The notes below the pieces were generated by a model. It ran no database searches, was not told where the DNA came from, and saw nothing but the letters and a program-made list of their open reading frames with translations. Of a stretch of 36,306 bases of DNA, positions 1 through 6,683 are shown piece by piece (the stretch's first letter is position 1; each line of letters starts with the position of its first letter). The stretch is taken from positions 21,580-57,885 of the forward strand of contig DHHS01000205.1 in NCBI GenBank assembly GCA_002403415.1, written 5' to 3'. The position numbers were made by a program, and so were the translations under genes. Origin of the DNA: Sphingomonas sp. UBA4766. GTDB taxonomy: Bacteria; Pseudomonadota; Alphaproteobacteria; Sphingomonadales; Sphingomonadaceae.

Positions 1-177
1 CAGGGCCTGAAGCGCGGCACCCGCCGTTGCCCGTGTGGCGGGCGGTGGCGTAGGCGTGGCGGCAGGCTCAACCGGCGCTGGGGCCGGTGCAGGCGCTTGC
101 GACCGCGGCGCGGCCAGCCGCCCGGCTGCGACCCGATCCGTTGCCGTTGCCGGCGCTGCAGTGATGCGATCAACCAT
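1..177 (-). CDS. flgM: Probable anti-sigma-28 factor FlgM, N-terminal part
   Basis: This reading frame opens at an ATG (177-175) and runs off the left edge of the window, so only 59 residues are visible. An AAGAGG ribosome-binding site lies just upstream. The protein begins MVDRITAAPATATDRV and continues with an Ala/Pro-rich low-complexity stretch (about residues 27-50). FlgM proteins have a disordered N-terminus and a C-terminal helix that binds sigma-28 (FliA). That C-terminal part is not in the window, so the call rests on position directly downstream of flgA, the usual flgA-flgM order, and on the disordered N-terminus. It could be another small proline-rich flagellar protein. Confidence 0.6.
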   Translation of the reverse strand, partial: MVDRITAAPATATDRVAAGRLAAPRSQAPAPAPAPVEPAATPTPPPATRATAGAALQAL

Positions 178-212
178 ATCGCGACCTCTTGCCCTTTACT
201 GCTCCAGAAGGT

Positions 213-239
213 GAAACGACCGCCTTCGGCGAAACTTTA
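213..239 (-). promoter_or_regulatory. Candidate sigma-28 promoter for flgM
   Basis: On the minus strand TAAAGTTT (239-232) matches the classical sigma-28 -35 element exactly. After 11 bases comes GTCGTTTC (220-213), which agrees with the -10 consensus GCCGATAA at only four of eight positions. A start site near 206 would leave a leader of about 28 bases before the FlgM ATG. A class-3 promoter in front of flgM is known in enteric bacteria. The poor -10 makes this tentative. Confidence 0.33.
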
Positions 240-258
240 GAAAAAAATTCACACAGAT

Positions 259-789
259 TTATCGGACGTAACCGGGCAGCGTCGCACGCCCCGCTTCCAG
301 CGCGATTGCCTGAATCGGTTTTTTCGGCCCCGCGACATCGACCAGCAGCCGCGCCCCCGCCGCCGCATCGGTCATTGCGATACCGTCCCGAGTCACCGCA
401 AAGCCATTGGTATTGACCTCGACACTCACCGGGTCTCCGCGCTTGATGACATAGTCGGGCTTGGCCGCGACCGGTGTGACGGGTGAGGGCGCGGGGGCAG
501 GTGCCGCCGCGACCGGCGCCATCACGACGGGCACAAAAATCCGCCATTCGGGATTGGCACAGCTAATGACGACCGCGTCGTGATTATCCTGCCGCCACTT
601 CATCATCAGCGTCGAACAGGTCGCCAGCTTGAGCCGCGCATCGACCGGTGCGCGCGCGCCCCCCTCGCTACCCAGCGGTCGGCCGGTAAAGTCGGCGACC
701 GCGCGGTCGAGCGCGGCGGTATCCTGAAACGGGCCCTGTGCGATGGAAGGCGTTGCCGCCGCCAACAGCGCAAGAATGCCAAGTCGCAT
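259..789 (-). CDS. flgA: Flagellar P-ring assembly chaperone FlgA
   Basis: FlgA is a periplasmic chaperone that helps FlgI assemble into the P ring of the flagellar basal body. The 176-residue protein starts with a Sec signal peptide (MRLGILALLAAATPSIAQ). It ends in a SAF-type domain: the segment YVIKRGDPVSVEV followed by a Gly/Ala-rich beta region and a C-terminal IQAIALEAGRATLPGYVR is typical of the FlgA C-terminus. Three consecutive ATG codons occur at 795-787. The GGAGGGG immediately upstream gives the best spacing to the third (789), which I chose; a start at 795 adds two methionines. It lies 59 bases downstream of the MotB-like gene and may be co-transcribed with it or driven from the palindrome at 821-857. 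Confidence 0.9.
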   Translation of the reverse strand: MRLGILALLAAATPSIAQGPFQDTAALDRAVADFTGRPLGSEGGARAPVDARLKLATCSTLMMKWRQDNHDAVVISCANPEWRIFVPVVMAPVAAAPAPAPSPVTPVAAKPDYVIKRGDPVSVEVNTNGFAVTRDGIAMTDAAAGARLLVDVAGPKKPIQAIALEAGRATLPGYVR

Positions 790-820
790 CATCATCCCCT
801 CCATTGCGTGCGCATTCACG

Positions 821-857
821 CGGCAAATCCCAGTTGCCGGGCGGCAAATCATTGCCG
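821..857. promoter_or_regulatory. Palindromic half-site cluster CGGCAA/TTGCCG at the motB-like/flgA junction
   Basis: Four half-sites alternate in 37 bases: CGGCAA (821-826), TTGCCG (834-839), CGGCAA (842-847) and TTGCCG (852-857). The last two form CGGCAAATCATTGCCG, the same 16-bp layout as the two palindromes at 2176-2211 upstream of flgB. The stop codon of the MotB-like gene lies in its spacer. The site sits 32-68 bases upstream of the flgA start, so it may be a binding site for the regulator that also acts at 2176-2211. I see no sigma-54 promoter next to it. Confidence 0.5.
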
Positions 858-1382
858 TTCTCCAGCGTAAACAAGCGTCAGCGACACGCCGCGCCGCCCC
901 GGCTGGACGCTGCTTGCAATCGTTACCCGCCCACGGGGGAGCGCGCGCGCCTGAGCAAGTGCTGCCGCCACGGTGCGGGCGCGGTCGCTGGCGAGGAGCG
1001 CGGCGCTGCCGCTCTCCGGGTCAACGTCCTGCGCGCTGCCATCGGCGAGCCCGGTCACGCGAATGGCGATACGCGGGTCAAGCGCCGCCGCGCGAGCCCA
1101 GGCAATGACGGCGTCGGGCGCACTGGGCAGGCGGTCAGAGCCGGGCGCAAAGTCATAAATCGCCGCCGCAGCCACTGGGCTCGGCTCCGCCACCACTTTC
1201 ATCATGGCAGATCCGGTGCCGCCAAAGCCGCCGCGCAACCCCGCTACCAAGGCGCGCCGATCCGCGCCCTGATGCGCCATAACCAGCACGAAAAAGCCGA
1301 GCAGCAGCAGCGCCAGATCAGCCAGCGTCACCAGCCAGATTGGCCGCGACGGCGGGGCATCGGGAAAAAATGCGGTGGTCAT
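849..1382 (-). CDS. Atypical MotB-like stator protein with a degenerate OmpA-like domain
   Basis: MotB-type proteins form, with MotA, the ion-conducting stator that drives flagellar rotation and anchors to peptidoglycan. This 177-residue protein has one N-terminal membrane segment, WLVTLADLALLLLGFFVLVM, with an aspartate at residue 22 in the place of the ion-binding Asp of MotB. The periplasmic part resembles an OmpA-like domain (LASDRARTVAAAL near the C-terminus), but the usual GHTD motif reads GLADGS and the domain is short; typical MotB proteins are about 250-350 residues. The ATG at 1382 has GGAGAG six bases upstream; a GTG at 1385 is also possible. Its start overlaps the stop of the MotA-like gene (TGATG), so the two are translationally coupled. 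It may be an auxiliary or divergent stator subunit. Confidence 0.7.
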   Translation of the reverse strand: MTTAFFPDAPPSRPIWLVTLADLALLLLGFFVLVMAHQGADRRALVAGLRGGFGGTGSAMMKVVAEPSPVAAAAIYDFAPGSDRLPSAPDAVIAWARAAALDPRIAIRVTGLADGSAQDVDPESGSAALLASDRARTVAAALAQARALPRGRVTIASSVQPGRRGVSLTLVYAGERQ

Positions 1383-2092
1383 CACAGGCTCTCCACTTCA
1401 TCACGCAGCGGCAATGCGGCGGTCGGCACCGCGACCGGCCCCCGCTTGCGCGGTGCTTCCTGGCGAGCGAGCGCGCGCAGCGGCGCCTCCAGCCGGAGCC
1501 GCTCAAACGCTTCATCACGAGCCGCCCGGCGCAGCCGGGCCGCCACGGGCATCGCGATCAAATTGCCGATCGCCGCACCATAAAGGGTGGAGAGCAGCGC
1601 GACTGCCATCGCGCCGCCAATTGCCGCCGGATCGCCCATGGCCAGGAACATCCGCACCAGCCCGATCAGCGTGCCGATCATCCCCATGGCGGGCGCAAGT
1701 TCTGCCGCAGATGCCCAGACATCAACGGCCGCCAGATGCCGCTCGGTCCGGGCCAGATGGCGCGACTTAAGCTGTTCGACCACCGTATCGGCGTCCGCGC
1801 CATCAACAATCGCGGCAACGGCGGCGGCAACATCCGGGTCGGCAATCACCGACCGGTCAAGCGCCAGCACGCCGTGCCGCTTCGCAATCCGGCCCAGCGC
1901 AGCGATTTGTTCGACGAGCGCGTCGGCGCGGAAACGCCGACGCGGCAACACGCCAAGCGCCGCAACCCCCCGCGCCAGATCGCGCGCCGGCGTGCGCAGG
2001 ATCACCGCGCAAACAGTGCCCGCCGCAACAATCGCCATCGCGGCCGGATCAAGATAGGGGCCCAACAGGGCCGAAAATGCGGTCACAGTCAT
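1382..2092 (-). CDS. MotA-like stator channel protein lacking the usual first membrane segment
   Basis: This is a MotA/TolQ/ExbB-family channel subunit. The signature in the second half, PAMGMIGTLIGLVRMF followed by ALLSTLYGAAIGNLIAMPVA, corresponds to the last two membrane helices and conserved proline of MotA/PomA. Upstream there is one clear hydrophobic helix (AMAIVAAGTVCAVIL) and a cytoplasmic domain. The usual first helix seems missing or reduced to about 15 residues: an in-frame TAG stop lies at 2107-2105, so the frame cannot be extended. The ATG at 2092 is used here; GTG codons at 2098 and 2086 are alternatives. The predicted sigma-54 start site falls at about 2096-2098, so the mRNA may be nearly leaderless or start further in. 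It forms an operon with the MotB-like gene. Confidence 0.75.
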   Translation of the reverse strand: MTVTAFSALLGPYLDPAAMAIVAAGTVCAVILRTPARDLARGVAALGVLPRRRFRADALVEQIAALGRIAKRHGVLALDRSVIADPDVAAAVAAIVDGADADTVVEQLKSRHLARTERHLAAVDVWASAAELAPAMGMIGTLIGLVRMFLAMGDPAAIGGAMAVALLSTLYGAAIGNLIAMPVAARLRRAARDEAFERLRLEAPLRALARQEAPRKRGPVAVPTAALPLRDEVESL

Positions 2093-2106
2093 ATCCACCC
2101 ATATCT

Positions 2107-2123
2107 AGCAAGGTTCGCGCCAA
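2107..2123 (-). promoter_or_regulatory. Sigma-54 (RpoN) promoter for the MotA-like/MotB-like/flgA unit
   Basis: The minus strand reads TTGGCGCGAACCTTGCT from 2123 to 2107. Against the sigma-54 consensus YTGGCACG-N4-TTGCW it has a single mismatch (A to G in the -24 box), with the -24 GG and -12 GC at the required spacing. The predicted transcription start is at about 2096-2098, at the beginning of the MotA-like gene. Sigma-54 promoters need an AAA+ activator bound upstream; the palindrome at 2176-2211 is the obvious candidate site. Confidence 0.7.
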
Positions 2124-2175
2124 CTGCCGCTCACCCATCGTTAACCAGCTGCAAAAACGGCCATTGCCGCCCGTT

Positions 2176-2211
2176 CGGCACGTCTTTGCCGCCCCCGGCA
2201 AATTTTTGCCG
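2176..2211. promoter_or_regulatory. Tandem palindromic enhancer between divergent sigma-54 promoters
   Basis: Two 16-bp palindromes of the form CGGCAM-N4-TTGCCG lie in tandem: CGGCACGTCTTTGCCG (2176-2191) and CGGCAAATTTTTGCCG (2196-2211), with centres 20 bp (about two helical turns) apart. A further TTGCCG half-site is at 2164-2169. The centre of the pair (2193.5) is equidistant, 73 bp, from the -24 GG of the minus-strand promoter (2120-2121) and that of the plus-strand promoter (2266-2267). This is the expected place for an enhancer bound by a FleQ- or FlbD-type activator. The Caulobacter ftr elements also carry CGGC and GC-G half-sites, as I recall them, but the spacing here differs by one base. 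Confidence 0.65.
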
Positions 2212-2263
2212 CTCGCCCCGGCCAGCGCCGCCAATCCCGGCGCGACGCCGGTGGGCACGCTAA

Positions 2264-2280
2264 TTGGCACGGTGTTTGCT
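2264..2280 (+). promoter_or_regulatory. Sigma-54 (RpoN) promoter for the flgB-flgL operon
   Basis: TTGGCACGGTGTTTGCT matches the sigma-54 consensus YTGGCACGRNNNTTGCW at every defined position, with GG at 2266-2267 and GC at 2278-2279. The start site should be near 2291, giving a leader of about 30 bases before the flgB GTG at 2323. No other sigma-54-like promoter was seen within flgB-flgL, whose genes overlap or nearly abut, so this probably drives the whole rod-hook operon. Confidence 0.88.
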
Positions 2281-2322
2281 AGAAAAATCGCGCAGGATTG
2301 TCTGCAACGGGAGTTTGCAACG

Positions 2323-2676
2323 GTGGCTGACCATAATCTGTTCGGCGTTCATGGTGCCGCGCTAGAGGTGCGTTCGCGTCGCCTTGGCCTGCTGGCGTCG
2401 AACATCGCCAATGCGTCAACCCCGGGATTCAAGGCGCGCGATATTGATTTTCGCGAAGCCATGCAGGCAGCATCGCGCCCCGGCGGCTTGTCGGCGGGGT
2501 CGATTGATGCAGCGACCAAGTATCGCATCCCGCTTCAGGCATCGCTCGACGGCAACACGGTGGAACTAGCAACCGAACAGACCGCCTTTGCCGAAAACGC
2601 CGTCGCCTATCAGACGACCTTGTCGTTCCTGAACGGGCGCATCGGCCAGCTCACCCGCGCGTTGCGGGGTGAATAA
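2323..2676 (+). CDS. flgB: Flagellar proximal rod protein FlgB
   Basis: FlgB is one of the proximal rod subunits of the flagellar basal body, exported by the flagellar type III system. The 117-residue protein carries the rod/hook N-terminal signature LASNIANASTPGFKARDIDF and a C-terminal amphipathic segment (VAYQTTLSFLNGRIGQLTRALRG). The open frame extends upstream to 2077, but that part has no rod homology and overlaps the promoter. I chose the GTG at 2323, preceded by GGGAG, which puts the family N-terminus (VADHNLFGVHGAALEVRSRRL) at the start. It is the first gene of the operon and is followed by flgC after 17 bases. Confidence 0.93.
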   Translation: MADHNLFGVHGAALEVRSRRLGLLASNIANASTPGFKARDIDFREAMQAASRPGGLSAGSIDAATKYRIPLQASLDGNTVELATEQTAFAENAVAYQTTLSFLNGRIGQLTRALRGE

Positions 2677-2693
2677 GATGGGGGGCGAATAAC

Positions 2694-3104
2694 ATGCCGG
2701 GGCAACCACTCACCATTTTCCAGGTCGCGGGCCGCGCCATGTCGGCACAGCTTGTCCGGATGAACACGACCGCGTCGAACCTGGCGAATGCGGGCGTCAT
2801 CTCGTCCAGCGAAGAGGCCGCCTACAAAACCAAAAAGCCGGTGTTCCGCACCGAATTCGACAAAGCATCGGGGATGTCGACCGTCAATGTCGAAAGCGTG
2901 ATCCAGGCGGGCAACCGCGCCACCAAAACCTATGACCCGTCCAACCCGCTTGCCGACAGGGACGGCAATGTCTGGGAAGCAGCGGTCGATCAGACGCGCG
3001 AGCTGGTCGACATGCTCGAGACCGCGCGCAGTTACCAAAACAATGTCGAAGTGATGCAGGCGGCCAAATCGCTGATCCTCGACACCCTCAAGCTAGGACG
3101 CTGA
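2694..3104 (+). CDS. flgC: Flagellar proximal rod protein FlgC
   Basis: FlgC is a rod subunit located next to FlgB in the basal body. At 136 residues it has the normal family length. The N-terminal signature (MNTTASNLANAGVISSSEEA) and the conserved C-terminal rod motif with NVEVMQAAKSLILDTLKLG, here preceded by ETARSYQ, are both present. A GGGGGG-rich stretch 8-15 bases before the ATG at 2694 can serve as ribosome-binding site. It follows flgB and precedes flgD by two bases. Confidence 0.95.
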   Translation: MPGQPLTIFQVAGRAMSAQLVRMNTTASNLANAGVISSSEEAAYKTKKPVFRTEFDKASGMSTVNVESVIQAGNRATKTYDPSNPLADRDGNVWEAAVDQTRELVDMLETARSYQNNVEVMQAAKSLILDTLKLGR

Positions 3105-3106
3105 TC

Positions 3107-3796
3107 ATGGCGACGACATTTGATTCCGCGCTGCAAAATCTGGGCATCGGCCGCACCACGACGAGCCAGAAGCCAACCATCCGCACCGCGGCCGAGGTCG
3201 ATCAGCTAACGCAGAACGACTTTCTGACGCTGCTAACCGCGCAGCTGCGCAATCAGGACCCGACCGATCCGGTCGATGCCACCGCACAGCTGACTCAGCT
3301 CGCGCAATTCTCAACCGTGTCGGGCATTAGCGAGATCAATTCGACGCTGAAATCCATTCAGGACAAGCTTGGCGCGACGTCGAACGCCGAAGCACTCAGC
3401 TATGTCGGGCGCAACGTGCTGACCGAGGGCAATACAGCCTTCCCGCGCCAGTCGGGCGGGATTGCGGGTGCCGTTGACCTGGCGAAGGACGCCAGCGATG
3501 TGCGCGTTTCGATCCAGTCGCCGAACGGCTCAGTGCTCCGCACCCTGTCGCTGGGGCCGCAGAAAAAGGGCACGATCGATTTTGACTGGAACGGTATGAC
3601 CGACAATGGCGATCCGGCGGGCAACGGGCCGTTCACGATCAACGTCACCGCGAACAACGCTGGCGCCATCGTCGGTGCAAAGCCGCTCGTCTGGGCGCCG
3701 GTCAGCTCGGTTGCGCTCTCGGGCAGCGGCGCGCCCAGCCTGACATTGCCCGGTATCGGCCAAATCCCGATCAGCCGCGTCCGCCAGGTCGGCTGA
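3107..3796 (+). CDS. flgD: Flagellar hook assembly scaffold FlgD
   Basis: FlgD caps the growing hook and is needed to polymerise FlgE; it is discarded when the hook is complete. The 229-residue protein shows the conserved N-terminal block LTQNDFLTLLTAQLRNQDPTDPVDATAQLTQLAQFSTVSGI, which defines the family, and a C-terminal FlgD-Ig-like region (residues about 110-200, with GTIDFDWNGMTDNGDPAGNGPFTINV). The start ATG at 3107 lies two bases after the flgC stop. The gene is followed by 41 bases before flgE. Confidence 0.95.
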   Translation: MATTFDSALQNLGIGRTTTSQKPTIRTAAEVDQLTQNDFLTLLTAQLRNQDPTDPVDATAQLTQLAQFSTVSGISEINSTLKSIQDKLGATSNAEALSYVGRNVLTEGNTAFPRQSGGIAGAVDLAKDASDVRVSIQSPNGSVLRTLSLGPQKKGTIDFDWNGMTDNGDPAGNGPFTINVTANNAGAIVGAKPLVWAPVSSVALSGSGAPSLTLPGIGQIPISRVRQVG

Positions 3797-3837
3797 TCCG
3801 TCCAATTCAACGCATCCAAGTATTCGCCAAGGAGATA

Positions 3838-5103
3838 ATGATGACGATCTACACATCGCTAAGCGGACTTCAGGCAGCACAGACCGACCTGTCGGTAATT
3901 TCGCATAATCTCGCCAATGTCTCTACCAACGGCTTTAAAAAGAGCCGGTCTGAATTTGCCGATGTGATTGCGTCGTCTGTCTCTGCCAAGCCGGGATCGG
4001 CGATCGGTTCAGGCGTTCTGGTGAAGAACAACCGCCAATTGTTCACGCAAGGCAACCTCATCCAATCGCAATCCTCGCTTGATCTGGCGATTTCGGGTGA
4101 CGGGTTTTTCGCGGTGAAGCCGCAGCTTGATAGCGTTGGCACCAATTTCACCCGCAACGGCGCTTTCCTCGTCGATGCGGATCGCTATGTCGTCGATGCG
4201 CAGGGCGGCCATCTTCAGGTGCACCCCGCCGATGGCAGTGGCGCGGTCGTCACCGGTTCACTGGGGGCCGCGCAAAGCCTGCGCCTGCCCGCGACGAGCG
4301 GCACCGCGGCTGCCACGCAAAACGTCTCGCTCACCGCGACCCTGCCCGGTGGCGCAGCCGTGCCATCGGTGGCGGCGTTCGATCGCTTCGACCCGGCAAG
4401 TTACAACAATTCGACGCAGACGACGATTTTCGATGCGGAGGGCAATCCGCGCACACTGACCAATTACTTCCGCCGCGAGACCGTGGGTGCCGCTGGCGCA
4501 CCGAGCAACTGGAGCGTGTTCAGCTTTGTCGGCGATCAGCCGCTGACCGTAAATGGCGCAGCGTCGGCCACGTTGGCGTTCGATGCAACTGGCGCACTGA
4601 CCGCGCCGACCGCGCCGATCACCTTTGATTCGTTCACGCCGACCGGCAGTCCGAACGCGCAAGTGGTATCACTTGGCTTTGGCACGGGTACCGCGCAGCG
4701 CGCGCAGCCGTTCGACATTTCGGCTCGCTCACAGGACGGCACGGCCGTCGGCCTGATTCAGGGCGTGACCGTGGACGCCAAGGGGCTGGTCCGTGCCAGC
4801 TTCTCGAACGGCGACACGCAAACATTGGGGCAAGTGGTGCTGGCAAGCTTCACCAATCCCGGCGGCCTGCGCCAACTTGGCGACAGCAGCTGGTCGGTGA
4901 CCGGCCTGTCGGGCGAACCTGTGATCGGGGCAGCGGGCGCCAATGGCTTTGGCGATTTGCTCTCGGGCACGATCGAACGCTCCAACGTCGACACGACCGA
5001 GGAATTGGTCGCGCTCATCGCTGCGCAGCGCAATTTCCAGGCAAATGCCCAGGCGCTGGAGACCGACAATCAGGTCATCCAAACGCTGTTCAACATCCAG
5101 TAA
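3838..5103 (+). CDS. flgE: Flagellar hook protein FlgE
   Basis: FlgE polymerises into the curved hook that joins the rod to the filament. The 421-residue protein has the N-terminal rod/hook signature (IYTSLSGLQAAQTDLSVISHNLANVSTNGFKKSRSEF), a central FlgE/F/G-type domain with DLAISGDGFFAV, and the C-terminal coiled-coil block with LVALIAAQRNFQANAQALETDNQVIQTLFNIQ. Two in-frame ATGs occur at 3838 and 3841. GGAGATA lies directly before the first, so the second has the better spacing; the difference is one methionine. FlgE is somewhat longer than FlgF and FlgG, as expected. Confidence 0.96.
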   Translation: MMTIYTSLSGLQAAQTDLSVISHNLANVSTNGFKKSRSEFADVIASSVSAKPGSAIGSGVLVKNNRQLFTQGNLIQSQSSLDLAISGDGFFAVKPQLDSVGTNFTRNGAFLVDADRYVVDAQGGHLQVHPADGSGAVVTGSLGAAQSLRLPATSGTAAATQNVSLTATLPGGAAVPSVAAFDRFDPASYNNSTQTTIFDAEGNPRTLTNYFRRETVGAAGAPSNWSVFSFVGDQPLTVNGAASATLAFDATGALTAPTAPITFDSFTPTGSPNAQVVSLGFGTGTAQRAQPFDISARSQDGTAVGLIQGVTVDAKGLVRASFSNGDTQTLGQVVLASFTNPGGLRQLGDSSWSVTGLSGEPVIGAAGANGFGDLLSGTIERSNVDTTEELVALIAAQRNFQANAQALETDNQVIQTLFNIQ

Positions 5104-5135
5104 TCCAGCGTTTGAGCGAGAAAGGTTCGATCTGA

Positions 5136-5882
5136 ATGGACAAGCTGATCTACACGGCGGCATCGGGGCTGAAGGCACATCTCGCGTCGCAGGCGGCGAT
5201 TGCCAACAACATGGCCAATGCCTCGACCACCGGCTTTCGCGCCGACCGGGTCATTTTCGATCAGCTTTCCATCACCAATTCGGCCAGTTTCGCGCGCGAA
5301 CCTTCTTCCGAAACCGTCGCCGATTTCGATCGGCGCGCCGGCACGATCAACCAGACCGGACGACCGCTCGACATTGCAGTCAATGGCGAGGCATGGATCG
5401 CAGTGCAGGCAAGCGACGGCACGGAAGCCTATACCCGGCGCGGCGACCTTCAGGTCGCTGCATCGGGGGTGTTGGAGACCGGCGACGGTTTCCCGGTGAT
5501 CGGCTCGGGGGGGCCGATCACCCTACCCCCGGCGCAAAAAGTAACGATCAGCCCGGAAGGCATCGTGTCCATCATTCCGCAAGGTGCTGGCGTGGGCGCA
5601 CCATCACAAGTTATCGACACGATCAAGCTGGCGAGTGACAAGGGCAGCAAAACAACCAAGGGGCTCGATAATCTGCTCCACGTCGATGGCGGCGGCGTTT
5701 TGCCGCGCGATCTGAATGCAAAGGTCCATTCGGGCGCGCTCGAACAATCGAACGTCAATCTGACACAGGCGCTGGTCGACATGATCGAGAACCAGCGCAG
5801 TTACGAAGTCCAGGCCAATTTAATCAAAGAAACCAAGAATCTTGACGAAAGCAGCGCGCAGTTGATGCGCCTGCCGGCTTGA
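5136..5882 (+). CDS. flgF: Flagellar proximal rod protein FlgF
   Basis: FlgF is a rod subunit of the FlgE/F/G group. The 248-residue protein opens with LIYTAASGLKAHLASQAAIANNMANASTTGFRADRVIFD, the FlgF version of the rod signature, then DIAVNGEAWIAV and a C-terminal LEQSNVNLTQALVDMIENQRSYEVQANLIKE motif. Length is normal for the family. An AGAAAGG ribosome-binding site precedes the ATG at 5136. It lies 32 bases after flgE and 12 before flgG. Confidence 0.95.
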   Translation: MDKLIYTAASGLKAHLASQAAIANNMANASTTGFRADRVIFDQLSITNSASFAREPSSETVADFDRRAGTINQTGRPLDIAVNGEAWIAVQASDGTEAYTRRGDLQVAASGVLETGDGFPVIGSGGPITLPPAQKVTISPEGIVSIIPQGAGVGAPSQVIDTIKLASDKGSKTTKGLDNLLHVDGGGVLPRDLNAKVHSGALEQSNVNLTQALVDMIENQRSYEVQANLIKETKNLDESSAQLMRLPA

Positions 5883-5894
5883 AGGATATAGACC

Positions 5895-6683
5895 ATGGGT
5901 AGCGCTGCACTTCACATCGCCCGCACCGGGCTCGACGCGCAGGACATGCGCATGCGGGTGATTTCGAACAACCTCGCCAACGTGAACACCACCGGTTACA
6001 AGCGCGACCGCGCGGCATTTGAAACACTTGCCTATCAAACGGTGACAGCACCCGGCGCGCCGAGCACGGCGGAAACGCGCTATGCGACTGGGCTGAACCT
6101 GGGCACCGGCGTGCGGATCCAGGGGACGGCGCGGATCGACACGCAAGGAACGCTGTCGCAGACCGGCAATTCGCTCGACGTGGCGCTCGATGGCGAGGGC
6201 TATTTCCAGATCCAGCTTCCCGGCGCCCAGCTTGGCTATACCCGCGCGGGCAATTTCAGCCGATCCGCCCAGGGCCTGCTGGTGACGGCGGAGGGTTATC
6301 AGGTGCAACCCGGCATCACCATTCCAGAGGGCACGACCTCGATCACCATCGGCACCGACGGCACCGTATCCGCCGTTATTCCGGGCCAGACCGAACCAAG
6401 CCAGGTGGGCCAGATCCAGGTCGCAACCTTTCCCAATGCGGCCGGGCTGCAATCGATCGGCGACAACTATCTGATCGAAAGTGCAGCATCGGGCGCAGTC
6501 AACCTGGGGATCGCGGGCCAAGATGGGCGCGGCAACATCCGTCAGGGCGCGCTTGAAGGATCAAACGTCAATGTCGTCGAAGAACTGGTCGACATGATCG
6601 AAACGCAGCGCGCCTATGAAGTGAATTCCAAGATGATCACCGCAACCGATGAGATGCTGCAATATGTCAACCAGAACATCTAA
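5895..6683 (+). CDS. flgG: Flagellar distal rod protein FlgG
   Basis: FlgG forms the distal rod that passes through the P and L rings. The 262-residue protein is a very typical member: an N-terminal ALHIARTGLDAQDMRMRVISNNLANVNTTGYKRDRAAFETL, a central DVALDGEGYFQI motif, and a C-terminal LEGSNVNVVEELVDMIETQRAYEVNSKMI block. A GAAGGATAT ribosome-binding site lies upstream of the ATG. The stop codon overlaps the start of flgH by 20 bases, so flgH is probably translated by coupling. Confidence 0.97.
   Translation: MGSAALHIARTGLDAQDMRMRVISNNLANVNTTGYKRDRAAFETLAYQTVTAPGAPSTAETRYATGLNLGTGVRIQGTARIDTQGTLSQTGNSLDVALDGEGYFQIQLPGAQLGYTRAGNFSRSAQGLLVTAEGYQVQPGITIPEGTTSITIGTDGTVSAVIPGQTEPSQVGQIQVATFPNAAGLQSIGDNYLIESAASGAVNLGIAGQDGRGNIRQGALEGSNVNVVEELVDMIETQRAYEVNSKMITATDEMLQYVNQNI

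Noticed and set aside
771..786. Sigma-54-like sequence on the minus strand near the flgA start (TTGGCATTCTTGC)
   Set aside because: The distance between the GG and GC elements is three bases too short for sigma-54.
1340..2263. 307-residue plus-strand open frame opposite the MotA/MotB-like genes
   Set aside because: Shadow frame in GC-rich DNA; the opposite strand has coherent membrane helices, coupled starts and a sigma-54 promoter.
2077..2322. Upstream extension of the flgB frame
   Set aside because: It covers the sigma-54 promoter and palindromes and has no rod-protein similarity; the GTG at 2323 with GGGAG fits the family N-terminus.
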